Source: Arachis hypogaea (lineage: Eukaryota > Streptophyta > Magnoliopsida > Fabales > Fabaceae). Taken from it: 64,000 nt of DNA. Shown piece by piece: positions 20,643-32,418 of this stretch (the stretch's first letter is position 1; every line of letters begins with the position of its first letter). Below the pieces are notes generated by a model, which was not told the DNA's origin, made no database searches, and saw only the letters and a list, made by a program, of their open reading frames with translations. Where the stretch lies: positions 25,911,940 to 25,975,939 of the forward strand of contig NC_092051.1 in assembly GCF_003086295.3 (NCBI RefSeq), in the 5' to 3' direction. The position numbers and the translations under genes are program-made.

Positions 20643-21660
20643 GCCCTAATCTTAGCCTTAACTCTATGATAATTGTTCTTATTTGAGTTCTACCATAGTA
20701 GTATAATGGTAATTAGTAGTTATTTTATCTCCAATTAAGCTATAATTTATTTTTCTCATCATCATTAAACATGAATAAAATAGAAGATTTTCTTTAGGAT
20801 AAGGAGGCAATATTTTTTGAGTTTTTAATACAAGAAATTCTGATTAATTACATGTGGTGGCAATGCTTTCTGCCTTCTGAATGAATGCTTGAACAGTGCA
20901 TATGTCTTTGGAATTTGATGTTCTTGAATGTTAAATATGTTGGCTCTTGAAAGAATGATAAACATGAGACATGTTATTGGTAATCTGAAAAATCATAAAA
21001 ATGATTCTTGAAGCAAGAAAAAGCAGTGAATACAAAGCTTGCAAAAAAAAAAGCAAGCAGAAAAAGCCAATAACCTTTAAAACCAAAAGGCAAGGGTAAT
21101 AAAACGATCCAAGGCTTTGAGCATCAGTGGATAGGAGGGCCTAAGGGAATCAAATCCTGGTCTAAGCGGCTAAACCAAGCTGTCCCTAACCATGTGCTTG
21201 TGGCGTGAAGGTGTCAAGTGAAAACTTGAGACTGAGCGGTTAAAGTCAAGGTCCAAAGCAAAAAGAAGAGTGTGCTTAAGAACCCTGGACACCTCTAATT
21301 GGGAACTTTAGCAAAGCTGAGTCACAATCTGAAAAGGTTCACCCAATTATGTGTCTGTGGCATTTATGTATCCGGTGGTAATACTGGAAAACAAAGTGCT
21401 TAGGGCCACGGCCAAGACTCATAAAAGTAGCTGTGTTCAAGAATCAACATACTGAACTAGGAGAATCAATAACACTATCTGAATTCTAAGTTCCTATAGA
21501 TGCCAATCATTCTGAGCTTCAATGGATAAAGTGAGATGCCAAAACTGTTCGAAAGCAAAAAGCTACTAGCCCCGCTCATTTAATTAGAATTTGAGCTTCA
21601 CTCAAAAACTCTGAGATATTATTGTTTCTTGACTCATTTGTATTCTATTTTATTTGTCTA
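20643..21660 (+). other. 3' untranslated region of E2
   Basis: No gene. The conserved block shared with E0 and E1 is at about 21115-21540. An A-rich run is at 21015-21080. Confidence 0.6.
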
Positions 21661-21698
21661 GTTGCTTGGGAACAAGCAACAGTTCAAGTTTGGTGTTG
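21661..21698 (+). promoter_or_regulatory. Hairpin plus polypurine tract before the E2 3' LTR
   Basis: GTTGCTTG, loop GGAA, CAAGCAAC (21661-21680), then AAGTTTGGTGTTG (21686-21698) touching the LTR. Confidence 0.75.
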
Positions 21699-23249
21699 TG
21701 ATGAGCGGATATTTTATACGCTTTTTGGGGTTAATTTCATATAGTTTTAGTATGTTTTAGTTAGTTTTTAGTTTATTTTCATTAGTTTCTAGGCAAAATT
21801 CATATTTCTGGACTTTACTATGAGTTTGTGTGTTTTTCTGTAATTTCAGGTATTTTCTGGCTGAAATTGAGGGAGCTAGGCAAAAATCTGATTCAGGCTG
21901 AAAAAGGACTGCTGATGCTGTTGGATCCTGACCTCTCTGCACTCGGAATAAAATTTCTGGAGCTACAGGAGTCCAATCAACGCGCTTCCAATTGCGTTGG
22001 AAAGTAGACATCCAGGCTTTCCAGCAATATATAATAGTCAATACTTTGCTCAAGGATAGACGACATAAACTGGCGTTCAACGCCAGTTCCATGCTGCAGT
22101 CTGGCATCCAGCGCCAGAATCACGTTACAAGTTGGAGTTCAACGCCAGAAACAAGTTACAGCCTGGCGTTGAATGCCCAAAATAGCCCAGGCACGTGAGA
22201 AGCTTTAGTCTCAGCCCCAGCACACACCAAGTGGTCCCCAGAAGTGGATTTCTGCACTATCTATCATAGTTTACTCATTTTCTGTAAACCTAGGTTACTA
22301 GTTTAGTATTTAAACAACTTTTAGAGATTTAATTTTTATCTCATGACATTTTTAGATCTGAACTTTGTAATCTCTGACGGCATGAGTCTCTAAACTCCAT
22401 TGTTGGGGGTGAGGAGCTCTGCTGTGTTTTGATGAATTAATGCAACTATTTCTGTTTTCCATTCAAACATGCGTGTTCCTATCTAAGATATTCATTTGCG
22501 CTTAATTATAGAGAAGGTGATGATCCGTGACACTCATCACCTTCCTCAATCCATGAACGTGTGTCTGACAACCACCTCCGTTCTACATTAGATTGAATGA
22601 GTGTCTCTTAGATTCCTTAATTAGAATCTCCGTGGTATAGGCTAGAATCCATTGGCAGCATCCTTGAGAATCCGGAAAGTCTAAACCTTGTCTGTGATAT
22701 TCCAAGTAGGATTCTGGGATTGGATGACTGTGACGAGCTTCAAACTCGCGAGTGCTGGGCGTAGTGACAGACGCAAAAGGATAGCAAATCCTATTCCGGT
22801 ATGATCGAGAACCTACAGATGATTAGCCATGTGGTGACAGCGTATCTGGACCATTTTCACTGAGAGGAAGGATGGTAGCCATTGACAACGGTGATCCACC
22901 AACATACAGCTTGCCATAGGAGGGACGTGCGTGCGTGAAGAAGAAGATAGGAAGAAAGCAGAGATTCAAAGGACAAAGCATCTCCAAAACTCCAACATAT
23001 TCTCCATTACTGCATAACAAGTATTATTTGTGTTCTGCCCTTTTACTTTTTACAATTCAAACTAAAAAAAAATTATTATTGATATTACATCCTGACTAAG
23101 AGTTACAAGATAACCATAGCTTGCTTCAAGCCAACAATCTCCGTGGGATCGACCCTTACTCACGTAAGGTATTACTTGGACGACCCAGTGCACTTGCTGG
23201 TTAGTTGTGCGAATTTGTGAAGAATTGTGATTTCCAATTTCGTGCACCA
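21699..23249 (+). repeat. E2 3' LTR
   Basis: 1,551 bp, the same length as the 5' LTR. TATA-like TATTTAAA at 22307-22314; palindrome array about 22070-22180. It ends TTCGTGCACCA, after which E1 integrase sequence resumes. Confidence 0.9.
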
Positions 23250-26200
23250 ATTATTCTCTAGGCACACATCTACGGATTATTCCGTCTGAACATCTCTTAA
23301 AGAGATAGGGTTCATCCCACAAGTAGTACTTTGCATCAGTAATTAATTTTTTCTTTTGTTGCCTGCTGTACTCCTTGGGTATGAACCTTGCAGCTTTATA
23401 GTTTGCAATATCTACAAACCATGGTGTTTCCTGGATGGCAAACAAATGCTCATCCGGAAAGGTCTCAGAGATCTCAATAGAGGGGGGAAAACTCCCCTTC
23501 TACTGGTTCTATCCGGGACAGATGATCAGCCACTTGGTTCTCTGTCCGTTTTCTGTCTCTTATTTCTATATCAAACTCTTGCAGAATCAACACCCATCTT
23601 ATGAGCCTGGGTTTTGAATCCTGCTTTATGAGTAGATATTTAAGAGCAGCATGGTCAGTGTACACAATCACTTTTGATCCTACTAAGTATGATCTAAACT
23701 TGTCAATGGCATAAACCACTGCAAGCAATTCTTTTTCTGTGGTTGTGTAATTTTTCTGGGCATCATTTAAAACACGGCTAGCATAATAAATGACATGCAG
23801 AAGCTTGTCATGCCTCTGCCTCAGTATTGCACCAATGGCGTGATCACTGGCATCACACATTAATTCAAATGGTAAAGTCCAGTCTGGTGCAGAAATAACT
23901 GGTGCTGTGACCAGCTTAGCTTTCAGAGTCTCAAACGCTTGCAGACACTCTGTGTCAAACACAAATGGCGTGTCAGCATCTAGCAGATTGCTCAGGGGTT
24001 TTGCAATTTTTGAAAAATTCTTTATAAACCTCCTGTAGAATCCTGCATGCCCCAGAAAGCTTCTGATTGCCTTAACATTAGCAGGTGGTGGTAATTTTTC
24101 AATTACTTCTACTTTAGCTTGATCCACCTCTATCCCCTTGTTTGAAATTTTATGCCCAAGGACAATTCCTTCAGTCACCATAAAGTGACATTTTTTCCAG
24201 TTTAAAACTAGGTTGGTCTCTTGGCATCTTTTCAGAACAAGTGCTAAATGGTCAAGGCAGGAGCTGAATGAGTCTCCAAACACTGAAAAGTCATCCAAGA
24301 AGACTTCCAGAAATTTCTCTACCATATCAGAGAAGATAGAGAGCATGCACCTCTGAAAGGTTGCAGGTGCATTACACAGACCAAAAGGCATTCTCCTGTA
24401 AGCAAATACTCCAGAAGGACATGTGAATGTTGTCTTCTCTTGGTCCTGAGGATCTACTGCAATTTGGTTGTAACCTGAATAGCCATCCAAAAACCAGTAA
24501 TATTCATGACCTGCTAGTCTCTCTAGCATCTGGTCTATGAATGGTAAAGGAAAATGATTCTTTCTGGTGGCTGTGTTGAGCCTTCTGTAGTCAATACACA
24601 TGCACCACTCTGTAACTGTTCTTGTAGGAACCAGTTCATTTTTTTCATTATGAACCACTGTCATGCCTCCCTTCTTGGGAACAACTTGAACAGGGCTCAC
24701 CCAGGGGCTATCAGAAATAGGGTAAATAATCCCAGCCTCCAGTAATTTGGTGACCTCTTTCTGCACCACTTCCTTCATGGATGGATTTAGCCGCCTCTGT
24801 GGTTGAACCACTGGCTTAGCATCATCCTCCAATAGGATTTTGTGCATGCATCTAGATGGGCTTATGCCCTTAAGGTCACTTATGGACGACCCAAGAGCTG
24901 TCTTGTGTGTCCTTAGCACTTGAATTAGTGCTTCCTCTCCCAGTGGGTTTAAAGCAGAGCTTATGATCACTGGAAAAGTGTCACTTTCTCCCAGAAATAT
25001 ATATTTCAGGGATGGTGGTAATGGCTTGAGCTCGGGTTTAGGAGGTTTCTCCTCTTCCTGAGGAAATCTCAGAGGCTCTTTCAGTTCCTCTGAACCCTCC
25101 AAATCAGACTGAACATCTTTAAAGATGTCTTCCAGCTCTGATTCGAGACTCTCAGCCATGTTGACCTCCTCTACCAAAGAGTCAATGAGATCAACTTTTA
25201 TGCAGTCTTTTGGTGTGTCTGGATGCTGCATGGCCTTGACAGCATTCAACTTAAACTTATCCTCATTGACTCTCAGGGTTACTTCCCCCTTTTGGACATC
25301 AATGAGAGTTCGTCTAGTTGCTAGGAAAGGTCTTCCAAGAATGAGAGTAGCACTCTTGTGCTCCTCCATTTTCAGCACTACAAAGTCAGTGGGAAAGGCG
25401 AATGGCCCAACCCTGACAATCATGTCCTCAATCACGCCTGATGGGTATTTAATGGAGCCATCAGCAAGTTGGAGACATATCCGGGTTGGTTTAACTTCTT
25501 CAGTTAAACCAAGCTTTCTGATTGTGGATGCAGGTATTAAGTTGATGCTTGCCCCAAGATCACATAAAGCTGTCTTGGTGCAATTACCCTCTAATATGCA
25601 TGGTATCAGAAAGCTCCCAGGATCTTTAAGCTTTTCTGGAAAGCTTTTCAGAATGACTGCACTGCATTCTTCAGTGAGGAGAACTCTTTCAGTTTCTCTC
25701 CAATCCTTCTTATGACTCAATATCTCCTTCATGAACTTGGCATAAGAAGGTATTTGCTCAAGTGCCTCTGCAAATGGAATCTTTATTTCAAGAGTCCTGA
25801 GGTAATCTGCAAAGCGAGCAAATTGCTTATCCTGCTCCTCTTGGCGGAGTTTTTGAGGATAAGGTATCTTGGCTTTATATTCCTCAACCTTAGTTGCTGC
25901 AGGTTTATTTCCTACAGAGGTGGTTGGAGAAGCCTTTTTAGAGGGGTTGTTATCAGCATTTGTGAGTGTCTGATCCCTCACTGGCATTTGAATGCCAGGG
26001 TTAGAAGCTGGAGTGGCATTGGAAGCCAACTCCTTACCTGTTCCTGGCGTTTGAATGCCAGAACTGAGCTTCCATTGAGCGTTTGACGCCAAATCCTTGT
26101 CTGTTTCTGGCGTTTGAACGCCAGAGTTATTCCTCTCTGGGCTCTTACTGTCCTCAGAGGGATTTTGGATAGCAGTTTGTTCTTTTCTTGGCTTCCTGCT

Positions 26201-26326
26201 GCCTTGAAGTGAGGTATTTAATGTTTTTCCACTTCTTAATTGAACTGCTTGGCACTCTTCTATTATTTGTTTTGATAACTGTTGTTCTGTTTGCTTCAAC
26301 TGTACCTCCATATTTATATTAGCCAT
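23250..26326 (-). pseudogene. E1 pol, 5' part: protease, reverse transcriptase, RNase H
   Basis: Open for 950 codons from 26326 to 23474, then shifted by one base at a run of G/C near 23474 and open again to 23250, where E2 cuts it. Motifs: protease [12 protein letters not shown]; reverse transcriptase FLDD in place of the FMDD of E2; RNase [12 protein letters not shown]; then the linker and the start of the integrase zinc domain. The last codons before the cut (RRCVPRE) join with those at 10933. The order matches E2 throughout. It is probably no longer functional because of the frameshift and the 12-kb insertion. Confidence 0.88.
25980..26125 (-). repeat. Palindrome array inside E1 gag-pol coding sequence
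   Basis: Three to four units (TGGCGTTTGAACGCCA and decayed forms) between gag and protease, fewer than in E2 and in frame. The difference in unit number between E1 and E2 shows the array changes length within the ORF. Confidence 0.75.
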
Positions 26327-26379
26327 TCTTGTGTCTTGTAGTATCTCCTTGAATTCGGCCAGCTGTTTTGTTAGAAAGT

Positions 26380-27069
26380 CTAATTGCTGATTGAATTCAG
26401 TAATTTGTTCTGCAGATGCTTATTTCTGGCAACTGTATCAATAAGCTCTTGAGCCTCTTCAATTGTCTTTCTCATGTGTATAGATCCACCAGCTGAGTGA
26501 TCTAGAGAAATTTGAGCTTTCTCTGTAAGCCCATAATAGAAGATGTCTAACTGCACCCATTCTGAAAACATTTCAGAGGGGCATTTTCTTAGCATCTCTC
26601 TGTATCTCTCCCAGGCATCATAAAGAGATTCATTATCTCCTTGTTTAAAGCCTTGAATGTCCAGCCTTAGCTGTGTCATCCATTTTGGAGGAAAGTATTG
26701 ATTCAGGAATTTTTCTGACAGTTGTTTCCATGTCCTTATGCTAGCCTTAGGCTGGTTATTTAACCACCTCTTAGCTTGGTCTTTTACAGCAAATGGAAAT
26801 AGTAATAATCTGTAGACATCCTGATCTACTTTCTTATCATGTACTGTGTCAGCAATCTGTAAAAACTGTGCCAAAAACTCTGTAGGTTCTTCTTAAGGAA
26901 GACCGAAATACTGGCAACTTTGCTGCACCATGATAATGAGCTGATGATTCAACTCAAAGCTACTGACTCCAATGGAGGGTATACAGATACTACTCCCATA
27001 TGAAGTAGTAGTGGGGTTGGCATATGACCCCAGAGTCCTTCTGGACTGTTCAATTCCACTTAGATCCAT
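26380..27069 (-). pseudogene. E1 gag
   Basis: The ATG at 27069 matches the E2 start. A stop lies at about 26893 in the sequence GLP*EEPTEF; the frame then runs from 26874 to 26380 with the capsid motif AKRWLNNQPKASIRTW. Near 26400 about 70 bp present in E2 (13 codons either side of its third stop) are deleted, which puts gag and pol out of frame. Role as for the E2 copy. Confidence 0.82.
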
Positions 27070-28207
27070 GATGGAGAAAAGGGAATTGATATGAATAGCA
27101 AATAGAATATATTTTTATTTTTTTATTTTTTTAAAAAGAGAGCAAAAGAAAAAAAATGAAATAAAATAACTAGAAATTAAATACAGATTTCAAAAATTAA
27201 GAATAAAAAATTTTAAAACTAAAATAATTACTTAATTAAGAAGATTTGAAAAACTTTGGATATGATTTTTGAAAAAGATTTTAAATTTTGAAATAGAAAT
27301 CTGAATTTTAAAAGCAATTTTCGAAAATTCACTTTAAAATAGAGAGAAAAGATATTTTTTTATTTTTGAATTTTTATGATGAAAGAGAAAAATACACAAA
27401 AGACACACAACTTAAAATTTTTAGATCTAATGTTTCTTATTTTCAAAAATTTTGGAGGGAAACACCAAGGAACACCAAACTTAAAAATTTTAAGATCAAA
27501 ACACAAGGAAGACTCAAGAACACTTTGAAGACTCACAAGAACAACAAGAACATGAAGACAGAACACCAAACTTAAAATTTTTAGAAAACCAAAATAAAAT
27601 TTTCGAAAACTAAAGAAAAATCAACAAGAAAACACCAAACTTAAAGTTTGGTACAAGATTTATTCAAAGAAAAATTATTTTTGAAAAAGTTTTAAAAAAG
27701 AAGATAGCCAATTACCAAGAACATAAGCACAACACTCTAACTAATTGAGCTATAAATTTAACGTGTTTTAATAAATAAAAATTTTTTTAGATACTAATAA
27801 TTCGAAAATGCACAAGAAAAACAAGAAAAATCACAAAACACGAAAAACTAAAGATCAAACAAGGAAAATAAACAAGAACAACTTGAAGATTAAGAAAGAA
27901 CAATGAACACAAATTCAAAAATTTAAAAGAAAATAAAAACATGCAATTGACACCAAACTTAAAATATGAAACTAAACTCAAACAGAAAAACTCAATTATC
28001 AGTTTATAAAATTTTCGAAAAAATTTAAAAAGAGAAAATAAGGATTTAAAAAAAGTTTCAACCAAGAACAATAATAGAAGACTCTAAACCAAAAAGAAAA
28101 AATTTTTCCTAATCTAAGCAACAAAATAGACCGTCAGTTGTCCAAACTCGAACAATCCCTGGCAACGGTGCTAAAAACTTGGTGCACAGAAATCATGACG
28201 GTTCCAT
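27070..28207 (-). other. Leader of E1
   Basis: No gene. A/T-rich with four copies of the PPT-like motif on the minus strand (27482-27472, 27573-27563, 27642-27632, 27960-27950), one within a palindrome as in E2, and the tRNA-like piece at 27765-27712. Confidence 0.6.
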
Positions 28208-28239
28208 TCCCCGGCAACGGCGCCAAAAACTTGGTGCAC
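28156..28239 (-). other. Tandem primer-binding sites of E1
   Basis: On the minus strand the LTR end (TGCACCAAG) is followed by TGGCGCCGTTGCCGGGGA (28225-28208), an exact tRNA-Asp complement. About 52 bp further the same arrangement recurs: TGCACCAAG and then TAGCACCGTTGCCAGGGA (28173-28156), with three transitions. So the LTR-end/PBS unit is duplicated. Confidence 0.75.
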
Positions 28240-29771
28240 GAATTGTGAATCACACTTTTCACAACTCGTACAACTAACCAGCAAGTGCACTGGGTCGTCC
28301 AAGTAATACCTTACGTGAGTAAGGGTCGAATTCCACGGAGATTGTTGGCTTGAAGCAATCTATGGTTATCTTGTAACTCTTAGTCATGATATCAATTATA
28401 TTTATCAGTTTGAATTGCGAGAAATAAAAGAGCATGAAATAAATACTTGTTCTGCAGTAATGGAGAATATGTTAGAGTTTTGGAGATGCTTTGTCTTCTG
28501 AATCTCTGCTTTCCCCCTGTCTTCTTCTTCACGCACGCAAGGTTCCTCCTATGGCAAGTTGTATGTTGGTGGATCACCGTTGTCAATGGCTACCATCCGT
28601 CCTCTCAGTGAAAATGGTCTAGGTGCGCTGTCACCGCCCGGCTAATCATCTGTCGGTTCTCACTCATGCTGGAATAGGATCCGTTGGTCCTTTTGCGTCA
28701 GTCACTACGCCCAACCTTTGTGAGTTTGAAGCTCGTCACAGCCATTCAATCCTTGAATCCTACTCAGAATACCACAGACAAGGTTTAGACTTTCCGGATT
28801 CTCAAGAATGCTGCCAATGGATTCTAGCTTATACCACGAAGATTCTAATTAAGGAACCCAAGAGATACTTATTCAGTCTAATGTAGAATGGAGGTGGTTG
28901 TCAGGCACGCGTTCATAGGTTGAGAATGGTGATGAGTGTCACGGATCATCCCATTCATCATATTGAAGTGCAAATAAATATCTTAGATAGAAACAAGCGT
29001 GTTTGAATGGAAAACAGAAGTAATTGTATTAATTCATCGAGACACAGCAGAGCTCCTCACCCCCAACAATGGAGTTTAGAGACTCATGCCTTCAAAGAGT
29101 ACAAAGTTCAGATCTAAAATATCATGAGATACAAAATAAATCTCCAAAAGTTGTTTAAATACTAAACTAGTAACCTAGGTTTACAGAAAATGAGTAAACT
29201 AAAATAGATAGTGCAGAAATCCACTTTTGGGGCCCACTTGGTGTGTGCTGGGGCTGAGACTTAAGCTTTACACGTGCCTAGGCTGTTTCTGGAGTTAAAC
29301 ACCAGGTTGTAACTTGTTTTGGGCGTTTAACTCCAACTTGTAACTTGTTTCTGGCGTTTAACGCCAGACTGCAACATAGAACTGGCGTTGAACGCCAGTT
29401 TACATCGTCTATCCTTGAGAAAATTATGGACTATTATATATTGCTGGAAAGCCCTAGATGTCTACTTTCCAACTCAATTGGGAGCGTGCCAATTGGACTC
29501 CTGTAGCTCCAGAAAATCCATTCCGAGTGCAGAGAGGTCAGAATCCAACAGCATCAGCAGTCCTTTTTCAGCCTGAATCAGATTTTTGCTCATCTCCCTC
29601 AATTTCAGCCAGAAAATACCTGAAATTACAGAAAAATATACAAACTCATAGTAAAGTCCATAAATATGAATTTTGCCTAGAAACTAATGAAAATATACTA
29701 AAAACTAACTAAAACATACTAAAAACTACATGAAATTAACCCCAAAAAGCGTATAAAATATCCGCTCATCA
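28232..29771 (-). repeat. E1 5' LTR
   Basis: 1,540 bp; the minus strand reads TGATGAGCGGATATTTTATAC at 29771 and ends TTCGTGCACCA at 28232. Palindrome array about 29285-29400. It gives the full length against which the truncated 3' LTR is measured. Confidence 0.9.
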
Positions 29772-30195
29772 TAGCCATTGACAACGGTGATGCCCAACAT
29801 AAAGCTTGCCATGGAAAGGAGTATGAATGATTGGAAGAAGGCAATAGGAAAGCAGAGGTTCAGGAGGAACAAAGCATCTTCATACGCTTATATGAAATTC
29901 CTACCAATGAATTACATAAGTATCTCTATCTCTATCATTATTTTATGTTTTATTCATCTTTTAATTATCAATCCTCCATAACCATTTGAATCCGCCTGAC
30001 TGAGATTTACAAGATGACCATAGCTTGCTTCAAGCCGACAGTCTCCGTGGGATCGACCCTTACTCACGTAAGGTATTACTTGGACGACCCAGTGCACTTG
30101 CTGGTTAGTTGTGCGGAATTGTGACAAAGTGTGATTCACGTTTGAGAGCTCCAAATCTTTGGCGCCATTATTGATGATCACAATTTCGTGTACCA
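29772..30195 (+). repeat. 3' fragment of an LTR, right flank of E1
   Basis: Starts TAGCCATTGACAACGG, in the middle of an LTR, and ends CGTGTACCA. It is nearly identical to 5046-5456, with several substitutions around the middle. It carries the same PBS-like TGGCGCC block before its end. It shows E1 inserted into an LTR of the E0 subtype. Confidence 0.8.
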
Positions 30196-30337
30196 ACAAC
30201 CCACCATGGTATGGTCGTTTCTTTTTCAATTTTTATTTCGTATTGTTTGTTTTTATGTTATATTATTTTCATTGAACCTGAATATTACTCATAGCATTTG
30301 CATCAGCATTGCATACTGCATAATTCTCAAAAAAAAA

Positions 30338-30960
30338 AAAAAAAAGCACACGACGCGTAAGCGTCGCTGATGCATCCGCGTCACAAGTGCATTAAGAAGT
30401 AAAGGAAAGTGAACAGAAAGTCACGCGAAAGCATGGCTGGAGGCGTGCCTTTAGCACAAATTGTTCCACGCGACCACGTCGCTAACGCGTTCGCATCAGT
30501 GCGAAAAATACCTCCCACGCGTCCGCGTCACTCACGCGAACGCGTGATCTGGAAATTGACGTAAAAATCCAATGCCCAGAAATCTGGGCTGAAATGATGC
30601 GGCCGGTGTGCATTTAGCATAAAACGGCCCACGCGTTCGCGTCCCTGACGCGAACGCGTCACTTGCAAAACACCCATCCCATGCGAAAGCATGAGCGACG
30701 CGTCTGCGTCGCGTGGATAGCATGGCACCCTAATGGAGACAGAGAGTTGCGCTGAAATGACGCTGGAATTGTACGTTTAGCACAATTTACAGCGACGCGG
30801 TCGTGTGCCTCACGCGTCCGCGTCATCCATCTTTTACCCAACCCACGCTGTCGCGTCAATCACGCGACCGCGTCAACCCCATTTCACCCTAGCCACGCGA
30901 TCGCGTTTTCCATGCGTTCGCGTGGATTCAAAATCACTAACCCCCAGTCACGCGAACCCT
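30338..30960. repeat. CG-rich palindrome array (GACGCGNNCGCGTC type) of E3
   Basis: After a run of about 17 A, some fifteen variants of ACGCGTNCGCGTC and CACGCGNNCGCGT occur at irregular 20-60 bp spacing. This is the spacer after pol, the position where E0, E1 and E2 have the GGCGTTNAACGCC array. Similar units sit in the E3 LTR (35930-36125) and the E5 LTR (60025-60115). Confidence 0.8.
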
Positions 30961-32418
30961 AACCCCATCGCGCCCCCATACCCCCCCCCATTCTCCTTCC
31001 CCTCTTTGCAACTTCCTCCTCTGCAACCATCACCACCGCCAACCACCTCCGACCGCCGCACCACCCCCAAACACCCAGACCCACTGCGACGCCCACCCCC
31101 CTCCTTCTTCCTTTCCCCCCTTCTCTTCCCTTCTCTTCTCTCCCCTCTGCCACTGCCCCCTACCGTGGCCAGCCACGACCGTCCCGCCACCAGTGCCGCC
31201 TCCCACCACCACCACCCTCACCCCCTCTCTTCTTACCCACCTACGCCTCCACCATTAAAACCTACCCGAACCCCCTGCCACCGAATAGCCGCCCACCGCC
31301 GCGCCAACCGCCCTTCACCGCCACGTCAGCACCACCACCACCACACCCCATCATCTCTCTGTTCCATAAATTTGTTCTTCCTTACACCAGGTTCCGCCGA
31401 ACGCCAATTTCTCTTTTCTTTCATTCGTAGTTAGTTGCATATTTTTCAGTTTATGTTTATATTAGGCTAGTTAGAGATGCATGTTGTAGTGGATTCTAGG
31501 TGGTTAGGTAGCTAGGATGTGGTTAGTGGATTTAGGCCTGAAAATTGCACCGTACTTGTTGCTTGTTTTACCTATTCTGCAATTTTGGTGTGGCTGTGAT
31601 GTTATTACTGTTCATATGCTGTTCTTTACTGTTCATGCTGCTGTGACACTGCTCTTTCATGTTCATATTTCTTATGTGTATTTGTAGCTTTATTTTAATT
31701 CATATGAACTATTTTTCTTGCTGTTTATTACTCGGGAACATCCAATTTTAGCCGGTATGCTGCCCAATTTTCTGCAAATTGTTTCATTTTTACATTCAGG
31801 AATTGGTTTTGGCAATTTTCAATTTTGCCCTACTTAGCTACAACCAACCCAATTCCTGAATGCACAGGCCAGCATTCTTTTTCCTTTCAAATTTCCTGGT
31901 TAATACATTGCATTATTGATGATTCGATCTTAATTTTTGCTATTTCTATATCTATATGATTCATCATCAATAACTTGATATCCCTGCCTGAATATGAGTT
32001 GATTATTCTTTAAAATTGAGAATTTATTGTTACCTAGGAATCAATTCTCATGCCACTTACTTCACCCTTCTTTCCACTAACTCACTACTTTACCTTCCTA
32101 CCTTTCTTTTTCACTCCTAACTATTTTAACTTTCAAACATCTTTTTTCGGTTTTTATCTAATTACTTTAACTTTCTAACTCATGGCATGATTATTGTTTC
32201 TCCTGATTAACAGGTATTCTACTTATAATATATTTTGGATTGTGATTTCTCATCTCAGATTTTTAACTCCAAAATAATCCAAAATGTACATTTATTTAAC
32301 TCATTTCATTATTCTACTGCTCTTTTGCCACTATGTGCTTATATTCCTATTAGTTTATTTGCCTACTTATTTTCCTGCTTTGTTCTTCATTTATATCCTG
32401 GAATTTTTGCTTTTCAGG
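30961..32418 (+). other. E3 spacer: C-rich stretch and AT-rich leader of the third ORF
   Basis: 30965-31380 is very rich in C on the plus strand; it leaves open proline/histidine frames that I do not accept as a gene. From 31390 it is AT-rich without features until a good 3' splice site, TTTTTGCTTTTCAG (ends 32417), one base before the ATG of the third ORF. This would fit a spliced subgenomic RNA, but the donor is not identified. Confidence 0.5.

Larger units (their letters stand above)
10934..23249 (+). mobile_element. E2: complete Athila-type Ty3 retrotransposon nested in E1
   Basis: LTRs at 10934-12484 and 21699-23249, both 1,551 bp and starting TGATGAGCGG and ending TGCACCA. PBS 12491-12508, gag-pol 13426-18474, internal hairpin/PPT 19436-19472, third ORF 19626-20642, terminal hairpin/PPT 21661-21698. 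Total 12,316 bp. It interrupts E1 pol: the E1 codons either side (CVPREE and [10 protein letters not shown]) become contiguous when it is removed. The flanks are CTTCT on the left and ATTAT on the right, a poor 5-bp match that may be a mutated TSD. Three stops in gag and one each in integrase and the third ORF make it non-autonomous. Confidence 0.92.
5457..29771 (-). mobile_element. E1: minus-strand Athila-type Ty3 retrotransposon, split by E2
   Basis: 5' LTR at 28232-29771, tRNA-Asp PBS (28208-28225), leader, gag (27069-26380), pol (26326-23250, resuming 10933-9823), third ORF (8666-7650), hairpin plus PPT (6597-6560) and 3' LTR (6559-5457), all on the minus strand. E2 occupies 10934-23249 in the integrase region. 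Without E2, E1 is about 12.0 kb. The 3' LTR lacks about 337 bp of its U5 end (the counterpart of 28232-28568). Its right flank is TAGCC, in the middle of an LTR, so E1 landed in an older LTR. Defects: a gag stop, a gag-pol deletion and frameshift, a pol frameshift near 23474 and the E2 insertion. Confidence 0.9.

Noticed and set aside
30805..31434. 209-codon Pro/His/Ser-rich open frame on the plus strand, with Gly-rich open frames opposite
   Set aside because: It follows from the C-rich composition of the E3 spacer and the CG palindrome array; no domain, no start context, not shared as a protein.
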